Positions 8,891 through 17,548 of a DNA stretch of 64,000 bases are shown one piece after another (positions within the stretch are counted from its first letter, which is position 1; every line of letters starts with the position of its first letter). Position numbers and translations under genes: made by a program. The stretch is from CAIYQJ01 sp963717255 (GTDB taxonomy: Bacteria; Chloroflexota; Limnocylindria; Limnocylindrales; CSP1-4). The notes under the pieces were generated by a model, which ran no database searches, had not been told where the DNA came from, and saw only the letters and a list, made by a program, of their open reading frames with translations. The DNA is taken from the NCBI GenBank assembly GCA_963717255.1, contig CAVQVT010000001.1:62001-126000 (forward strand). Direction: 5' to 3'.

Positions 8891-10221
8891 CGGCCGGCCC
8901 GGTCGCCCGCCCGATGGTCACCCCGCGGCCGCCGAAAGCCATGGATGATCGCCCGCGGGCCGGCCGCCCCGCCGGCGCGCGCCCGGTCACCGCGACGCGG
9001 ACCCGACTCCGACGCGAGACCCACCAGCCCGACTACGTCGTCCTCGTCGCCATCGTCGCTCTCGTGGCGGTCGGGATCCTGATGGTCTACTCGTCGTCGG
9101 CGATGCGTGCGTACGCCTCGTACGACGACACGCTCCGGATCGTCGGCCCGCAGATCGTCTGGGGGACGCTCGGCCTCCTCGCGATGGCCGTCGCGTCGCG
9201 CATCGACTACCGCTGGCTCCGCATGGTCTCGGTCCCGCTGTTCGCGATCTCGATCGTGCTCCTCGTCGTCGTCCTCATCCCGGGGCTCGGCATCCGGATC
9301 GGCGGCTCGGCGCGGTGGCTCCAGATCGGCCCGCTCCCGGCGGTCCACCCCGCCGAGTTCGCGAAGCTGGCGCTGGTCGTCTACCTCGCGCACTGGTTCG
9401 CCCGCCGCGGGACGGAGGTGCGCAGCTTCTGGCGCGGGACCGTCCCGTTCCTCGTGATCTTCGCGCCCGTCGTCTTCCTCGTCCTCCGCGAGCCGGACCT
9501 CGGGACGAGCGCCGTCATCGGGATCACCGGGTTCGTCATGTTCTTCGCCGCCGGGGCCACGATCTGGCACCTCATCGCCATCGCGGCGCTCGGCGCGGGC
9601 GTCGCGTTCTGGTCCGTCTCGCGCAACGCCTACCAGCTGGACCGCGTCACCACCTTCCTCGACCCGTGGCGCGACCCGCTGGGGACCGGCTTCCACACGA
9701 TCCAGGGGCTCCTCGCGCTCGGACTCGGCGGGGTCGTGGGAGCGGGTCTCGGGGAGAGCCGGCAGGCGGGCGGCCTCTTCCTCCCCAACGCGTGGAACGA
9801 CTACATCTTCGCGGTCGTCGGCGAGGAGTTCGGCCTGGTCGGCGCCGTGGTCGTCATCGGCCTCTTCTGCATCTTCGCCTGGCGCGGCATCCGGATCGCC
9901 CTCGCGGCACCCGACACCTTCGGCGCCCTGCTCGCCGCCGGGATCACCACCTGGATCTGCGTCCAGGCATTCATCAACATCGGGGTCGTGGTCTCCCTCA
10001 TCCCCGTGACGGGGATCACGCTCCCGTTCGTCAGCGCCGGCGGCTCATCGCTCGTCGTGAGCTTCGTCGCCGTCGGGATCCTCCTGTCGATCTCACGGGA
10101 GGCGGACGCCTCCAGGATGGTGGGCGATGCTGGTCCTCATCGCGGCCGGCGGCACCGGCGGGCACATCCACCCGGCCCTCGCCGTGGCACGGTCGCTGAC
10201 GACCCGCGCGGATCCGCCTGA
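8887..10221 (+). CDS. ftsW: FtsW, septal peptidoglycan glycosyltransferase (SEDS family)
   Basis: 444 residues. A cytoplasmic tail of about 45 residues precedes roughly ten membrane segments beginning Y-V-V-L-V-A-I-V-A-L-V-A-V-G. SEDS motifs are visible: V-Y-S-S-S, G-G-S-A-R-W, H-P-A-E-F-A-K-L, R-E-P-D-L-G-T, the P-N-A-W-N-D-Y-I-F-A-V-V-G-E-E loop and P-F-V-S-A-G-G-S-S-L. FtsW polymerises lipid II with FtsI. The C-terminal 35 residues after I-S-R-E-A are Arg/Pro-rich and unlike the family, and the frame runs 95 nt into murG, so the true end may be earlier or disturbed by an indel. Confidence 0.93.
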   Translation: MTAGPVARPMVTPRPPKAMDDRPRAGRPAGARPVTATRTRLRRETHQPDYVVLVAIVALVAVGILMVYSSSAMRAYASYDDTLRIVGPQIVWGTLGLLAMAVASRIDYRWLRMVSVPLFAISIVLLVVVLIPGLGIRIGGSARWLQIGPLPAVHPAEFAKLALVVYLAHWFARRGTEVRSFWRGTVPFLVIFAPVVFLVLREPDLGTSAVIGITGFVMFFAAGATIWHLIAIAALGAGVAFWSVSRNAYQLDRVTTFLDPWRDPLGTGFHTIQGLLALGLGGVVGAGLGESRQAGGLFLPNAWNDYIFAVVGEEFGLVGAVVVIGLFCIFAWRGIRIALAAPDTFGALLAAGITTWICVQAFINIGVVVSLIPVTGITLPFVSAGGSSLVVSFVAVGILLSISREADASRMVGDAGPHRGRRHRRAHPPGPRRGTVADDPRGSA

Positions 10222-11278
10222 GCTCCGCTGGGTCGGGGGCCGGCGCGGCCTCGAGGCGCGGCTCGTCCCGCCCTCGGGGATCCCGCTGCACCTGCTGGCG
10301 TTGCGCTCGCTCCGATCGACGGAGGTGTCCGTCCACCTCGTGCTCGACCCGATGCGGCTCGCGGCCTCCACGCCCCAGGCGGCGGCCCTGCTCGCGCGGC
10401 TGCGGCCGGCGGCGGTCTTCACGACGGGCGGCTACGTGGCGATCCCCGTCCTCACTGCCGCGGCCGGCATGCGGATCCCCAGCGTCCTGTGGGATGGCAA
10501 CGTCCGGCCCGGGCGCAGCGTGCGGGCGACGGCGCGCCTCGCCTCCGCCATCGCGGTCTCACATCCGGAGACCGCCGACGCGCTCGCTGGGGGCGGGCGC
10601 GCCTACGTCACGGGGACGCCCATCAGGGACCCGGCGACCGTGGACCGCGAGGAGGCGCGAGACCGGCTCGGGATCCCGCCCGGTCTGCGCGTCGTGCTCG
10701 TCTTCGGCGGGTCGCAGGCCGTCGCCCGCTTCTCCGCCGCCGTCGCCGGCGCGCTGCCCCGGCTCGTCGAGAACGTCGCCGTCGTGCACGTGACCGGCGA
10801 CGACGGGTACGCCATGGCGCTCGCCGCACGGGAGGCCCTGCCCCAGGAACGGCGCGAGCGGTACCGGCCGTTCCCGTTCCTCCGCGAGGAGATGACGGCC
10901 GCGCTCGCCGCCGCGGACCTCGTCGTGGGCCGCGCCGGCGCCTCCACCCTCGCCGAGGTCGCGGCCTTCGGGGTCCCGATGGTCGTCGTCCCGTACCCGC
11001 ACGCGGCAGGCCACCAGCGCGCGAACGCCGCGGCCCTCGTCGAGGCGGGCGCGGCCGTGCTCGTGGCCGACGAGGACTTCGATGAGGACGCGCTTCTCGA
11101 GGCGACCGCCATCCTCGACGACCCGCACCGCCACCTCGGCATGTCCGCCGCCGCGCGCTCTCTGGGCCGCCCGGGCGCGGCCGCCGCCGTCGCCGAGATC
11201 GTGATGGCGCTCGCCGAGCGGCGACCGCTGCCGGACGTCGCGGCCATCGAGGCGCTGGCGGCCAGGGGCGAGCCGTGA
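10127..11278 (+). CDS. murG: UDP-GlcNAc:undecaprenyl-pyrophosphoryl-MurNAc-pentapeptide GlcNAc transferase MurG
   Basis: 383 residues with the GT-B glycosyltransferase fold. The lipid I-binding N-terminal loop A-A-G-G-T-G-G-H is at residues 6-13 and a second glycine loop T-T-G-G-Y-V near residue 105; the donor-binding region shows V-G-R-A-G-A-S-T-L-A-E and P-Y-P-H-A-A-G-H-Q-R-A-N-A. The usual H-E-Q-N segment is replaced by W-D-G-N, keeping only the Asn. MurG makes lipid II at the inner face of the membrane. The start lies inside the annotated end of ftsW. murC, which normally follows, is absent; murB follows with a 4-nt overlap. Confidence 0.95.
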   Translation: MLVLIAAGGTGGHIHPALAVARSLTTRADPPELRWVGGRRGLEARLVPPSGIPLHLLALRSLRSTEVSVHLVLDPMRLAASTPQAAALLARLRPAAVFTTGGYVAIPVLTAAAGMRIPSVLWDGNVRPGRSVRATARLASAIAVSHPETADALAGGGRAYVTGTPIRDPATVDREEARDRLGIPPGLRVVLVFGGSQAVARFSAAVAGALPRLVENVAVVHVTGDDGYAMALAAREALPQERRERYRPFPFLREEMTAALAAADLVVGRAGASTLAEVAAFGVPMVVVPYPHAAGHQRANAAALVEAGAAVLVADEDFDEDALLEATAILDDPHRHLGMSAAARSLGRPGAAAAVAEIVMALAERRPLPDVAAIEALAARGEP

Positions 11279-12357
11279 GTCCGGACGGTCCCGGCGGCCC
11301 TCGGCCGCCGGGCGCGGGAGGGCCCGGGCCTGGGCCGATCGCGGGGCCGGAGCCCTCCGCGAGACCCGAGCCGTTCGACGCGCCTCGCGTCGCATCCGAC
11401 CTCCAGCGGCGCGTCGGGGTCCGGACCGAGCGCGACGCGCCGCTCGCGCCCCACACGACGATGCGTGTCGGAGGGCCCGCCGACCTCCTTCTCACGGTCC
11501 ACAACGCCTTCGAGCTGCGGGCGGCGCTCCGATTCGCCCGCTCACGGGGCATCCCGCACCTGGTCCTCGGCCGCGGCAGCGACGTCGTGATCGCCGACGC
11601 GGGCGTCCGCGGCCTCGTGATCCTCGTGCGTGCGGACGGGCTGGACGTCTCCGGAGAGCGGGTGACCGCGGACGCCGGCGTCCAGATGGCGCGCATCGCG
11701 ACGCGGTCGCAGTCGGCAGGCCTCACCGGCCTGGAGTTCGCCCTCGCCATCCCGGGCTCCATCGGCGGGGCGGTCTGGGCGAACGCCGGAGCGCACGACG
11801 GCGAGATCGCCGGCGTCCTCGCCTGGGCGGACGTCCTCCTCGCCGACGGGACGGAGTCGCGCCTGGCAACGCCCGACCTCGCGTTCGGCTACCGTGACAG
11901 CCGCCTGAAGCACATCGCGCCGGGTGCGTCGCCTGAGATCGTCGTGGCGGCCTCGTTCGCGCTCGCGGCCGACGATCCCGCGGCGATCCGGACGCGCCTC
12001 GACGACATCAAGGCGTGGCGGCGGTCGCACCAGCCGCTGGGGATCCCGAGCGCCGGGAGCGTCTTCCGCAACCCGCCGGGCGACTCGGCGGGGCGCCTCA
12101 TCGACGCGGCCGGCCTGAAGGGCCGTCGGATCGGCGGGGTGGTGGTCTCGGAGCGCCACGCGAACTGGATCCTCAACGACGCGAAGGGGACCGCCACGGA
12201 CATCCGGATGCTCGCCGACCTGGTCGCCGCGACCGTGCGCGACCGCTTCGGCGTGCACCTCGCCGCCGAGGTCGAGTTCCTGGGCGATTGGCCCGAGCCG
12301 TGGACGTCCGGAGGCACCCCTGCAGAAGCCGGGCAGCCGGGCGGGAGCGCCCGATGA
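11275..12357 (+). CDS. murB: UDP-N-acetylenolpyruvoylglucosamine reductase MurB
   Basis: 360 residues from GTG 11275, overlapping the murG stop. An N-terminal Gly/Pro-rich extension of about 35 residues is extra to the family. The FAD-binding part shows T-T-M-R-V-G-G-P-A-D, L-G-R-G-S-D-V-V-I and I-P-G-S-I-G-G-A-V-W-A-N-A-G-A. The catalytic Ser lies in S-A-G-S-V-F-R-N-P and the catalytic Glu in E-V-E-F-L-G near the C terminus. MurB reduces the enolpyruvyl group to give UDP-MurNAc. Confidence 0.95.
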   Translation: MSPDGPGGPRPPGAGGPGPGPIAGPEPSARPEPFDAPRVASDLQRRVGVRTERDAPLAPHTTMRVGGPADLLLTVHNAFELRAALRFARSRGIPHLVLGRGSDVVIADAGVRGLVILVRADGLDVSGERVTADAGVQMARIATRSQSAGLTGLEFALAIPGSIGGAVWANAGAHDGEIAGVLAWADVLLADGTESRLATPDLAFGYRDSRLKHIAPGASPEIVVAASFALAADDPAAIRTRLDDIKAWRRSHQPLGIPSAGSVFRNPPGDSAGRLIDAAGLKGRRIGGVVVSERHANWILNDAKGTATDIRMLADLVAATVRDRFGVHLAAEVEFLGDWPEPWTSGGTPAEAGQPGGSAR

Positions 12358-13481
12358 CGCGACCGCGCCCCGACGCGCCCGTCGTCGTCGTCTTCGGCGG
12401 CGTCTCCGCGGAGCACGACGTCTCGGTCCGGTCGGGGACCGCGATCGCGGACGCGCTCCGGGCCGCCGGCCGGCGAGTCCAGGCGGTCCTCATCGACCTC
12501 GACGGATCGTGGTGGTGGCTCCCGGCCGACCATGCGCGTGCCGGCAGACCCGCCTCGGCGTACGACGACCCGCGCGCCATGGCGGCCGCCGGCCCCTTCG
12601 CGGCCCCGGTGGCCGCCGGGATCCTCGCCGCGGCCGACCCCGCGCCGGTGGCGTTCCTCGCCCTCCACGGGCCCGGCGGGGAGGACGGCCAGGTCCAGGG
12701 GATGCTCGACCTCGCCGGCGTCGCGTACACCGGATCGGACGTGACCGCGTCGGCGATCGGGATGGACAAGACCGTCTTCAAGCGGCTCGCGGACGAGGCC
12801 GGGCTGCCGGTGGTGCCGTGGACGTCCATCGCCGAGGCCCGCTGGCGGACCCGGCCCGACGACGTCCTCGACGACCTCGCCGCGCTCACGGTCGCGTGGG
12901 GCGGGGAGCGTCTGATCGTGAAGCCGGCGCGCCTGGGGTCGTCGATCGGCATGACGATCGCCCACGTGGCGGCCGAGCGTCCGGCCGCCCTGGATGCCGC
13001 GTTCGCATACGACCCGGTCGCGCTCGTGGAGCGCTGCCTGGACCACCCTCGCGAGCTGGAGGTCTCGGTCGTCGGCAACGCGCCGGACGCGCTGGAGGCG
13101 TTCGGCCCGGGCGAGGTGATCCCGGGACGCGAGTTCTACGACTACGCGGCGAAGTACCTGACGGACGATGCGCGCACCTTGCCCCTGGCCGACGTGCCCG
13201 CCGCCACCGCGGCGCGGGTGCGCGACCTCGCGCTGGCGGCCTGCCGGATCGCCGGCGCCGCCGGGTTCGCCCGCGTGGACTTCCTCCTCGAGGGCGAGAC
13301 CGTGTATCTCTCCGAGATCAACACCATCCCCGGCTTCACGGAGATCAGCCTCTTCCCCCAGATGTGCGCGGCGGGGGGTGTCCCGATGCCGGCACTCTGC
13401 GACCGGATCGTGCGACTCGCGGTCGAGCGCGCCGCGGCTCGCACCATCCCCCGGCTTGCGCCCGGGGACCTGCCCCGATGA
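12354..13481 (+). CDS. ddl: D-alanine--D-alanine ligase
   Basis: 375 residues with the ATP-grasp fold. Motifs include the N-terminal F-G-G-V-S-A-E-H-D-V-S, L-H-G-P-G-G-E-D-G, M-D-K-T in the central domain, K-P-A-R-L-G-S-S-I-G-M for ATP binding and E-I-N-T-I-P-G-F-T at the C-terminal metal site. The enzyme makes the D-Ala-D-Ala used by MurF. The residue pair after the serine loop (E-F-Y-D-Y-A-A-K-Y) includes the Tyr typical of enzymes specific for D-Ala rather than D-Lac. It is overlap-coupled to murB and ftsQ. Confidence 0.95.
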   Translation: MTRPRPDAPVVVVFGGVSAEHDVSVRSGTAIADALRAAGRRVQAVLIDLDGSWWWLPADHARAGRPASAYDDPRAMAAAGPFAAPVAAGILAAADPAPVAFLALHGPGGEDGQVQGMLDLAGVAYTGSDVTASAIGMDKTVFKRLADEAGLPVVPWTSIAEARWRTRPDDVLDDLAALTVAWGGERLIVKPARLGSSIGMTIAHVAAERPAALDAAFAYDPVALVERCLDHPRELEVSVVGNAPDALEAFGPGEVIPGREFYDYAAKYLTDDARTLPLADVPAATAARVRDLALAACRIAGAAGFARVDFLLEGETVYLSEINTIPGFTEISLFPQMCAAGGVPMPALCDRIVRLAVERAAARTIPRLAPGDLPR

Positions 13482-14356
13482 TCGCCCGCCACCCGGGCTC
13501 CGACCCCCGTCGCGGCCGCGTCCGCCCGCGACCGGGCCCCACCGTCAAGCGCGCCTCCGCCCGCCGCCGTCTCTCCGCGCGGCGGGCCCTGGCGGCGCTG
13601 ACCCTGGTCGCGTCCGGGCTCGCCATCTACGGGCTCGCGGCGTCGCCGGCGTTCGCGGTCCGCGGGATCACCGCCACGGGCGCCGCGCTCACCGGCGAGG
13701 CGCCGGTGCTCGAGGCTCTCGCGCTGCCCGTGCCGGCCCCGGCCGCCGCGGGCGGGGAGGGCGGCGTGAACATCGTCACGCTCGCGACCGCGCCGCTCGC
13801 GGCGCGCGTGGCGGCCCTCCCCACGGTCGCCTCGGTCGCCGTGACGGCGGCGCTCCCGGACGCGCTCCACGTCGCGGTCACGGAGCGGGAGCCGATCCTC
13901 GTCTGGGAGGTCGCCGGCCGGCGGTGGCTCGTGGACCGCGAGGGCCGGGTGCTCGCCGACGCCGCGGACGCGGACGCGACCGCGGCGGCGACGGCCGCGG
14001 CCGCGGACCTGCCGACGATCGCGGACGGCCGCAAGGGCTCGAAGACCCTCGCCCCCGGCTCCGCCGTCGATCCGGTCGACCTGGACGTGGCGACCCGACT
14101 GGCGTCGCTCACCCCCGGGGACATCGGCAGCAAGGCGGTGCGCATGGTCGTCTCGGCCTCGGACCCGACGGGCTGGTCGCTGTCGGTCCCCGACGGCTGG
14201 GAGGCGGTGTTCGGGTTCTACCCCGGGAGCGTCCGCCCGCCCGACCTCATCCCGGAGCAGGTCCGGCTCCTGCGCAGCCTCCTGGCGGTCCGTGAGGACC
14301 GTCTCAAGCGCGCCATCCTCGCCTCGGGGGAGACGGGGACGTACTCCCTGCGATGA
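13478..14356 (+). CDS. ftsQ: FtsQ/DivIB cell division protein (POTRA domain)
   Basis: 292 residues. A basic cytoplasmic tail of about 35 residues is followed by one membrane segment (L-A-A-L-T-L-V-A-S-G-L-A-I-Y-G-L) and an extracytoplasmic POTRA region beginning F-A-V-R-G-I-T-A-T-G, then L-P-T-V-A-S-V-A-V-T with L-P-D-A-L-H-V-A-V-T-E-R-E-P, the typical FtsQ pattern. An Ala/Asp-rich low-complexity insert lies near residues 160-180. FtsQ bridges early and late divisome proteins. Placed directly after ddl with ATGA overlap, as in many bacteria. Confidence 0.88.
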   Translation: MIARHPGSDPRRGRVRPRPGPTVKRASARRRLSARRALAALTLVASGLAIYGLAASPAFAVRGITATGAALTGEAPVLEALALPVPAPAAAGGEGGVNIVTLATAPLAARVAALPTVASVAVTAALPDALHVAVTEREPILVWEVAGRRWLVDREGRVLADAADADATAAATAAAADLPTIADGRKGSKTLAPGSAVDPVDLDVATRLASLTPGDIGSKAVRMVVSASDPTGWSLSVPDGWEAVFGFYPGSVRPPDLIPEQVRLLRSLLAVREDRLKRAILASGETGTYSLR

Positions 14357-14366
14357 GCCGGTCGGG

Positions 14367-14400
14367 TAGGCTTGCGCCGATGCGCAGCGCGGGGGGCTGA
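14367..14400 (+). promoter_or_regulatory. TAGGCT box and 6-codon minicistron ahead of sbp
   Basis: TAGGCT (14367-14372) is followed after 7 nt by ATG 14380 of a six-codon frame (M-R-S-A-G-G, stop 14398-14400), whose G-rich end then serves as ribosome-binding site for sbp at 14407. The arrangement resembles the leaderless promoters found elsewhere in this window but with one more spacer base. No clear -35 element. Confidence 0.25.
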
Positions 14401-14406
14401 TCGCCG

Positions 14407-14730
14407 ATGCTCGTCCCGATCGTCGGACTCCTCGCCGGCGTCCTCCTGGGGCTCGTCCTGCAGGTGAACGTCGGGATCGAGTTCGCGCGCTACACGGCCG
14501 TGGCCATCCTCGCAGCCTTCGACTCGGTGCTCGGCGCGATCCGCGCGGAGCTCGACGGCGTGTACGACGAACGCATCTTCATCAGTGGATTCGTCGTCAA
14601 CGCGCTCGTCGCCGTCCTCCTCACGTTCGTGGGGGACCGGCTGGGCCTCGACCTCTATCTCGTCGCCCTTCTGGCGTTCGGGCTCCGGATCTTCCAGAAC
14701 GTCGCCCTCATCCGGCGGCATTTCCTCTAG
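14407..14730 (+). CDS. sbp: Small basic family membrane protein (DUF1290, Sbp)
   Basis: 107 residues with three hydrophobic segments (residues about 1-20, 25-45 and 58-100) and a basic C terminus (R-I-F-Q-N-V-A-L-I-R-R-H-F-L). The segment A-A-F-D-S-V-L-G-A-I-R-A and the I-S-G-F-V-V-N-A-L motif are characteristic of the sbp family, found next to ftsA-ftsZ or ftsQ in Firmicutes and Actinobacteria. The function is not established; position points to division. Confidence 0.85.
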   Translation: MLVPIVGLLAGVLLGLVLQVNVGIEFARYTAVAILAAFDSVLGAIRAELDGVYDERIFISGFVVNALVAVLLTFVGDRLGLDLYLVALLAFGLRIFQNVALIRRHFL

Positions 14731-14811
14731 GCTGATAGGCGCCGACCCGTCCGGGCCGGTCGCGGCTGCGTACCCGCCCGGGTCGCACCCGGGACGGAGG
14801 CGGAGAGAAGC

Positions 14812-16044
14812 GTGGAAAGAGAAGCGGTCCTCGTCGGGATCGACGTCGGCACCACGAAGATCGTCGCGCTCATCGGCGAGGTGAGCCGGGACGGCGCGCT
14901 CACGATCATCGGCAAGGGGCCGGTCGCGGCCACCGGCCTGAAGAAGGGCGTCGTCGTCAACATCGACCAGACCGTCCACTCGATCGCCACCGCGGTCGAG
15001 CACGCGGAGCGCCTCTCCGGCTGGAAGATCGACCGCGCCTTCGTCGGCGTCGGCGGCCAGCACATCGAAGGGATGAACTCGAAGGGCCAGATCGCCGTCT
15101 CCGGCGCCAACCGCGAGATCACGCGCGAGGACATCAGCCGGGCGATCGAGGTGGCCCGCGCGGTGACCATCCCGTCGAACCGGGACGTGCTGCACGTCCT
15201 CCCGCGCGGTTTCGTCGTCGACGGCCAGGAGGGCGTGAAGGACCCGCTCGGGATGAGCGCGATCCGCCTCGAGGTCGAGACGCACATCGTCACGGCCTCC
15301 GCCACCGCCGTGCAGAACCTGTCCAAGTGCGTGCAGGCAGCGGGCGTGCGGATCGACGAGCTCGTCGCCGGCCCGCTCGCGTCGGCCGAGGCGGTCCTCT
15401 CCGAGACCGAGAAGGAGCTCGGCGTCGCCGTCGCGGACATCGGCGCCGGCACGACCGACATCGCGCTCTACACCGACGGATCGCCGTTCCACACCGCGGT
15501 GATCCCGGTGGGCGGCAACAACGTGACGAACGACGTCGCCATCGGGATGAAGGTGGACCTCCAGACGGCTGAGGACCTCAAGGTCAAGTACGGCACCTGC
15601 GACCTGCTCGCCGTCCAGGCGGAGGAGCTCGTGACGGTCACCATGATCGGCGAGGACGCCGGGCGCGACGTCAGCCGCCTGGAGATGTGCGAGATCATCG
15701 AGGCGCGGATGCGCGAGATGTTCGAGATGATCCGCGGCGAGCTGGAGGTCGCCGGGCACGGCCTGTCGCCGGCCGGGCTGGTCCTCACCGGCGGCGCGGC
15801 ACAGCTCTCGGGCATCACGGAGCTGGGACGCGACGTCCTGCAGATGCCCGTCCGCGTCGCCGCTCCCACGAACGTCGGCGGCCTGGTGGATCACCTCCTC
15901 ACGCCCGCGTTCAGCACCTCGATCGGCCTGCTCCAGTGGGGCGCCCGCTCGCTCGCGGTCACCGACTCCGGCCGCTACGAGTCGGCACCGTCGATGGGCG
16001 GCCTGGGGCGGATCCGCGACGCGCTTCGCAGCATCTTCCCGTAG
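14812..16044 (+). CDS. ftsA: Cell division protein FtsA
   Basis: 410 residues from GTG 14812, preceded by GGAGGCGGAGAG. Actin-like ATPase: phosphate-1 motif G-I-D-V-G-T-T-K at the N terminus, the 1C/SHS2 subdomain (V-G-V-G-G-Q-H-I), phosphate-2 D-I-G-A-G-T-T-D near residue 210 and adenosine motif L-T-G-G-A-A-Q-L near residue 325. FtsA anchors FtsZ filaments to the membrane; the amphipathic helix is probably the C-terminal L-G-R-I-R-D-A-L-R-S-I-F-P. A TAGGCT element at 14729-14734 could give it its own promoter. ftsZ follows after a 176-bp spacer. Confidence 0.95.
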   Translation: MEREAVLVGIDVGTTKIVALIGEVSRDGALTIIGKGPVAATGLKKGVVVNIDQTVHSIATAVEHAERLSGWKIDRAFVGVGGQHIEGMNSKGQIAVSGANREITREDISRAIEVARAVTIPSNRDVLHVLPRGFVVDGQEGVKDPLGMSAIRLEVETHIVTASATAVQNLSKCVQAAGVRIDELVAGPLASAEAVLSETEKELGVAVADIGAGTTDIALYTDGSPFHTAVIPVGGNNVTNDVAIGMKVDLQTAEDLKVKYGTCDLLAVQAEELVTVTMIGEDAGRDVSRLEMCEIIEARMREMFEMIRGELEVAGHGLSPAGLVLTGGAAQLSGITELGRDVLQMPVRVAAPTNVGGLVDHLLTPAFSTSIGLLQWGARSLAVTDSGRYESAPSMGGLGRIRDALRSIFP

Positions 16045-16061
16045 CGCCCGACTCCCGGCCC

Positions 16062-16092
16062 TTGCCGTGCCCGTGATGCACGGGGGTATACT
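16062..16092 (+). promoter_or_regulatory. Probable ftsZ promoter with inverted-repeat operator
   Basis: TTGCCG (16062-16067) and TATACT (16087-16092) are 19 bp apart, a slightly long spacing. The spacer holds CCCGTG-ATG-CACGGG (16070-16084), a perfect 6-bp inverted repeat that could be an operator. The ftsZ ATG is about 130 bp downstream, leaving a long leader. Confidence 0.5.
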
Positions 16093-16220
16093 CGCGCGAC
16101 GCTCGGTGGATTCCGGGCGCTCTATCGCACGCACAGCGATCCCGCCCTGCGCCGGCGCCCGCGCACCCCGGGATCGGACGAACGACGGCTTGCCGCCCGC
16201 GTGGGCACCGGAGGACCACG

Positions 16221-17457
16221 ATGCCGATCCGCTCTGACTCGGAGAACTTCGCTCTCATCCGCGTCGTCGGCGTCGGCGGCGGCGGGAACAACGCCGTCAA
16301 CCGGATGATCCGATCCGAGATGATGGGCGTCGAGTTCATCGGCGTGAACACGGACGCGCAGGCGCTGCTCCAGTCGGACGCGCCCGCACAAGATCCGCAT
16401 CGGCGACAAGATCACGCGCGGCCTCGGCGCGGGCGGCGACTCCTCCATCGGCCAGCGTGCGGCCGAGGAGGACGCCGAGAAGCTCGAGGAGGCGCTGCGC
16501 GACTCCGACATGGTGTTCATCACCGCCGGCCTCGGCGGCGGGACCGGATCGGGCGCGGCCCCGGTCATCGCCGAGATCAGCAAGGGCCTCGGGGCCCTGA
16601 CGATCGGCGTCGTGACCAAGCCGTTCGGCTTCGAGGGCGCCAAGCGCCGGCTCGTCGCCGAGAAGTCGGCCGAGCTGCTCCGCCAGAAGGTGGACACGCT
16701 CATCGTGATCCCGAACGACCGCCTGAAGGACGTCGTGACGAAGAACACGTCGATCCTCGATGCGTTCAAGGTCGTGGACGACATCCTCCGCCAGGGCGTC
16801 CAGGGGATCAGCGACATCATCACGATGCCCGGGCTGATCAACCTCGACTTCGCCGACGTCCGCGCGATCATGAAGGACGCCGGGACGGCGCTCATGGGGA
16901 TCGGCCGGGCGAGCGGCGAGACCCGGGCGGTCGACGCCGCCCGCCAGGCGATCTCCAGCCCGCTCCTCGAGGTCAGCATCACCGGCGCCCAGGGGATCCT
17001 CTTCAACGTCTGCGGCTCGGCGAACCTCGGCCTCTTCGAGGTGACCGAGGCGGCCGAGGAGATCCGGTCGGCCGCCGACCCCGACGCGAACATCATCTTC
17101 GGGACGAGCTTCGACGAGCGCCTCGGCGACGACATCACGATCACGGTCATCGCGACCGGGTTCGACCAGGTCCGCCGGCGCGAGGCGGTCCGGCAGGCGG
17201 CCGGTGGGGCGGCCGAGAGCGCGGCGCTCCCGCCCACCGCCCGGACCGAGCGCGAGCGCACGTTCCTCGACGAGCTGGAGCGGCAGCGGACGATCGGCGA
17301 GGCGGAGGAGGCCGCGGCTGTCGCGGCGACAGCGGAGCCGGTGCCGGCCCCGACGACGAAGACACCGTCGGTCCGAAGCACCGACGGGCCGTCCGTCCGT
17401 CGCTCGTACGACGCGGAAGACCTCGAGATCCCCGCCTTCCTCCGCCGGAAGAGCTGA
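16221..17457 (+). CDS. ftsZ: Cell division protein FtsZ, frameshifted
   Basis: Tubulin-like GTPase that forms the division ring. ATG 16221 is preceded by GGAGGACC. The first frame gives G-V-G-G-G-G-N-N-A-V-N-R-M-I and N-T-D-A-Q-A-L-L-Q-S-D-A-P; homology then shifts +1 at the CCC run near 16382-16385 and continues H-K-I-R-I-G-D-K, followed by the tubulin signature G-G-G-T-G-S-G-A, N-T-S-I-L-D-A-F, and N-L-D-F-A-D-V. The C terminus has a variable linker and the conserved tip I-P-A-F-L-R-R-K. Length 3n+1 (about 411 residues) fits one extra base. FtsZ is essential, so a sequencing error is the simplest explanation. Confidence 0.93.
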
Positions 17458-17548
17458 CCCGGAGTCGGCCCGTGGGCGGACGGCCCCGGGGGCCGCTCGG
17501 CGGGCGGCCCGGCCGGCCGGACGGCCGTGATCCGACGGCGGTGACCGC

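Noticed and set aside
13142..16134. Long minus-strand frames opposite ftsQ, sbp and ftsA.
   Set aside because: Composition typical of antisense to GC-rich genes, no ribosome-binding sites and no domains.
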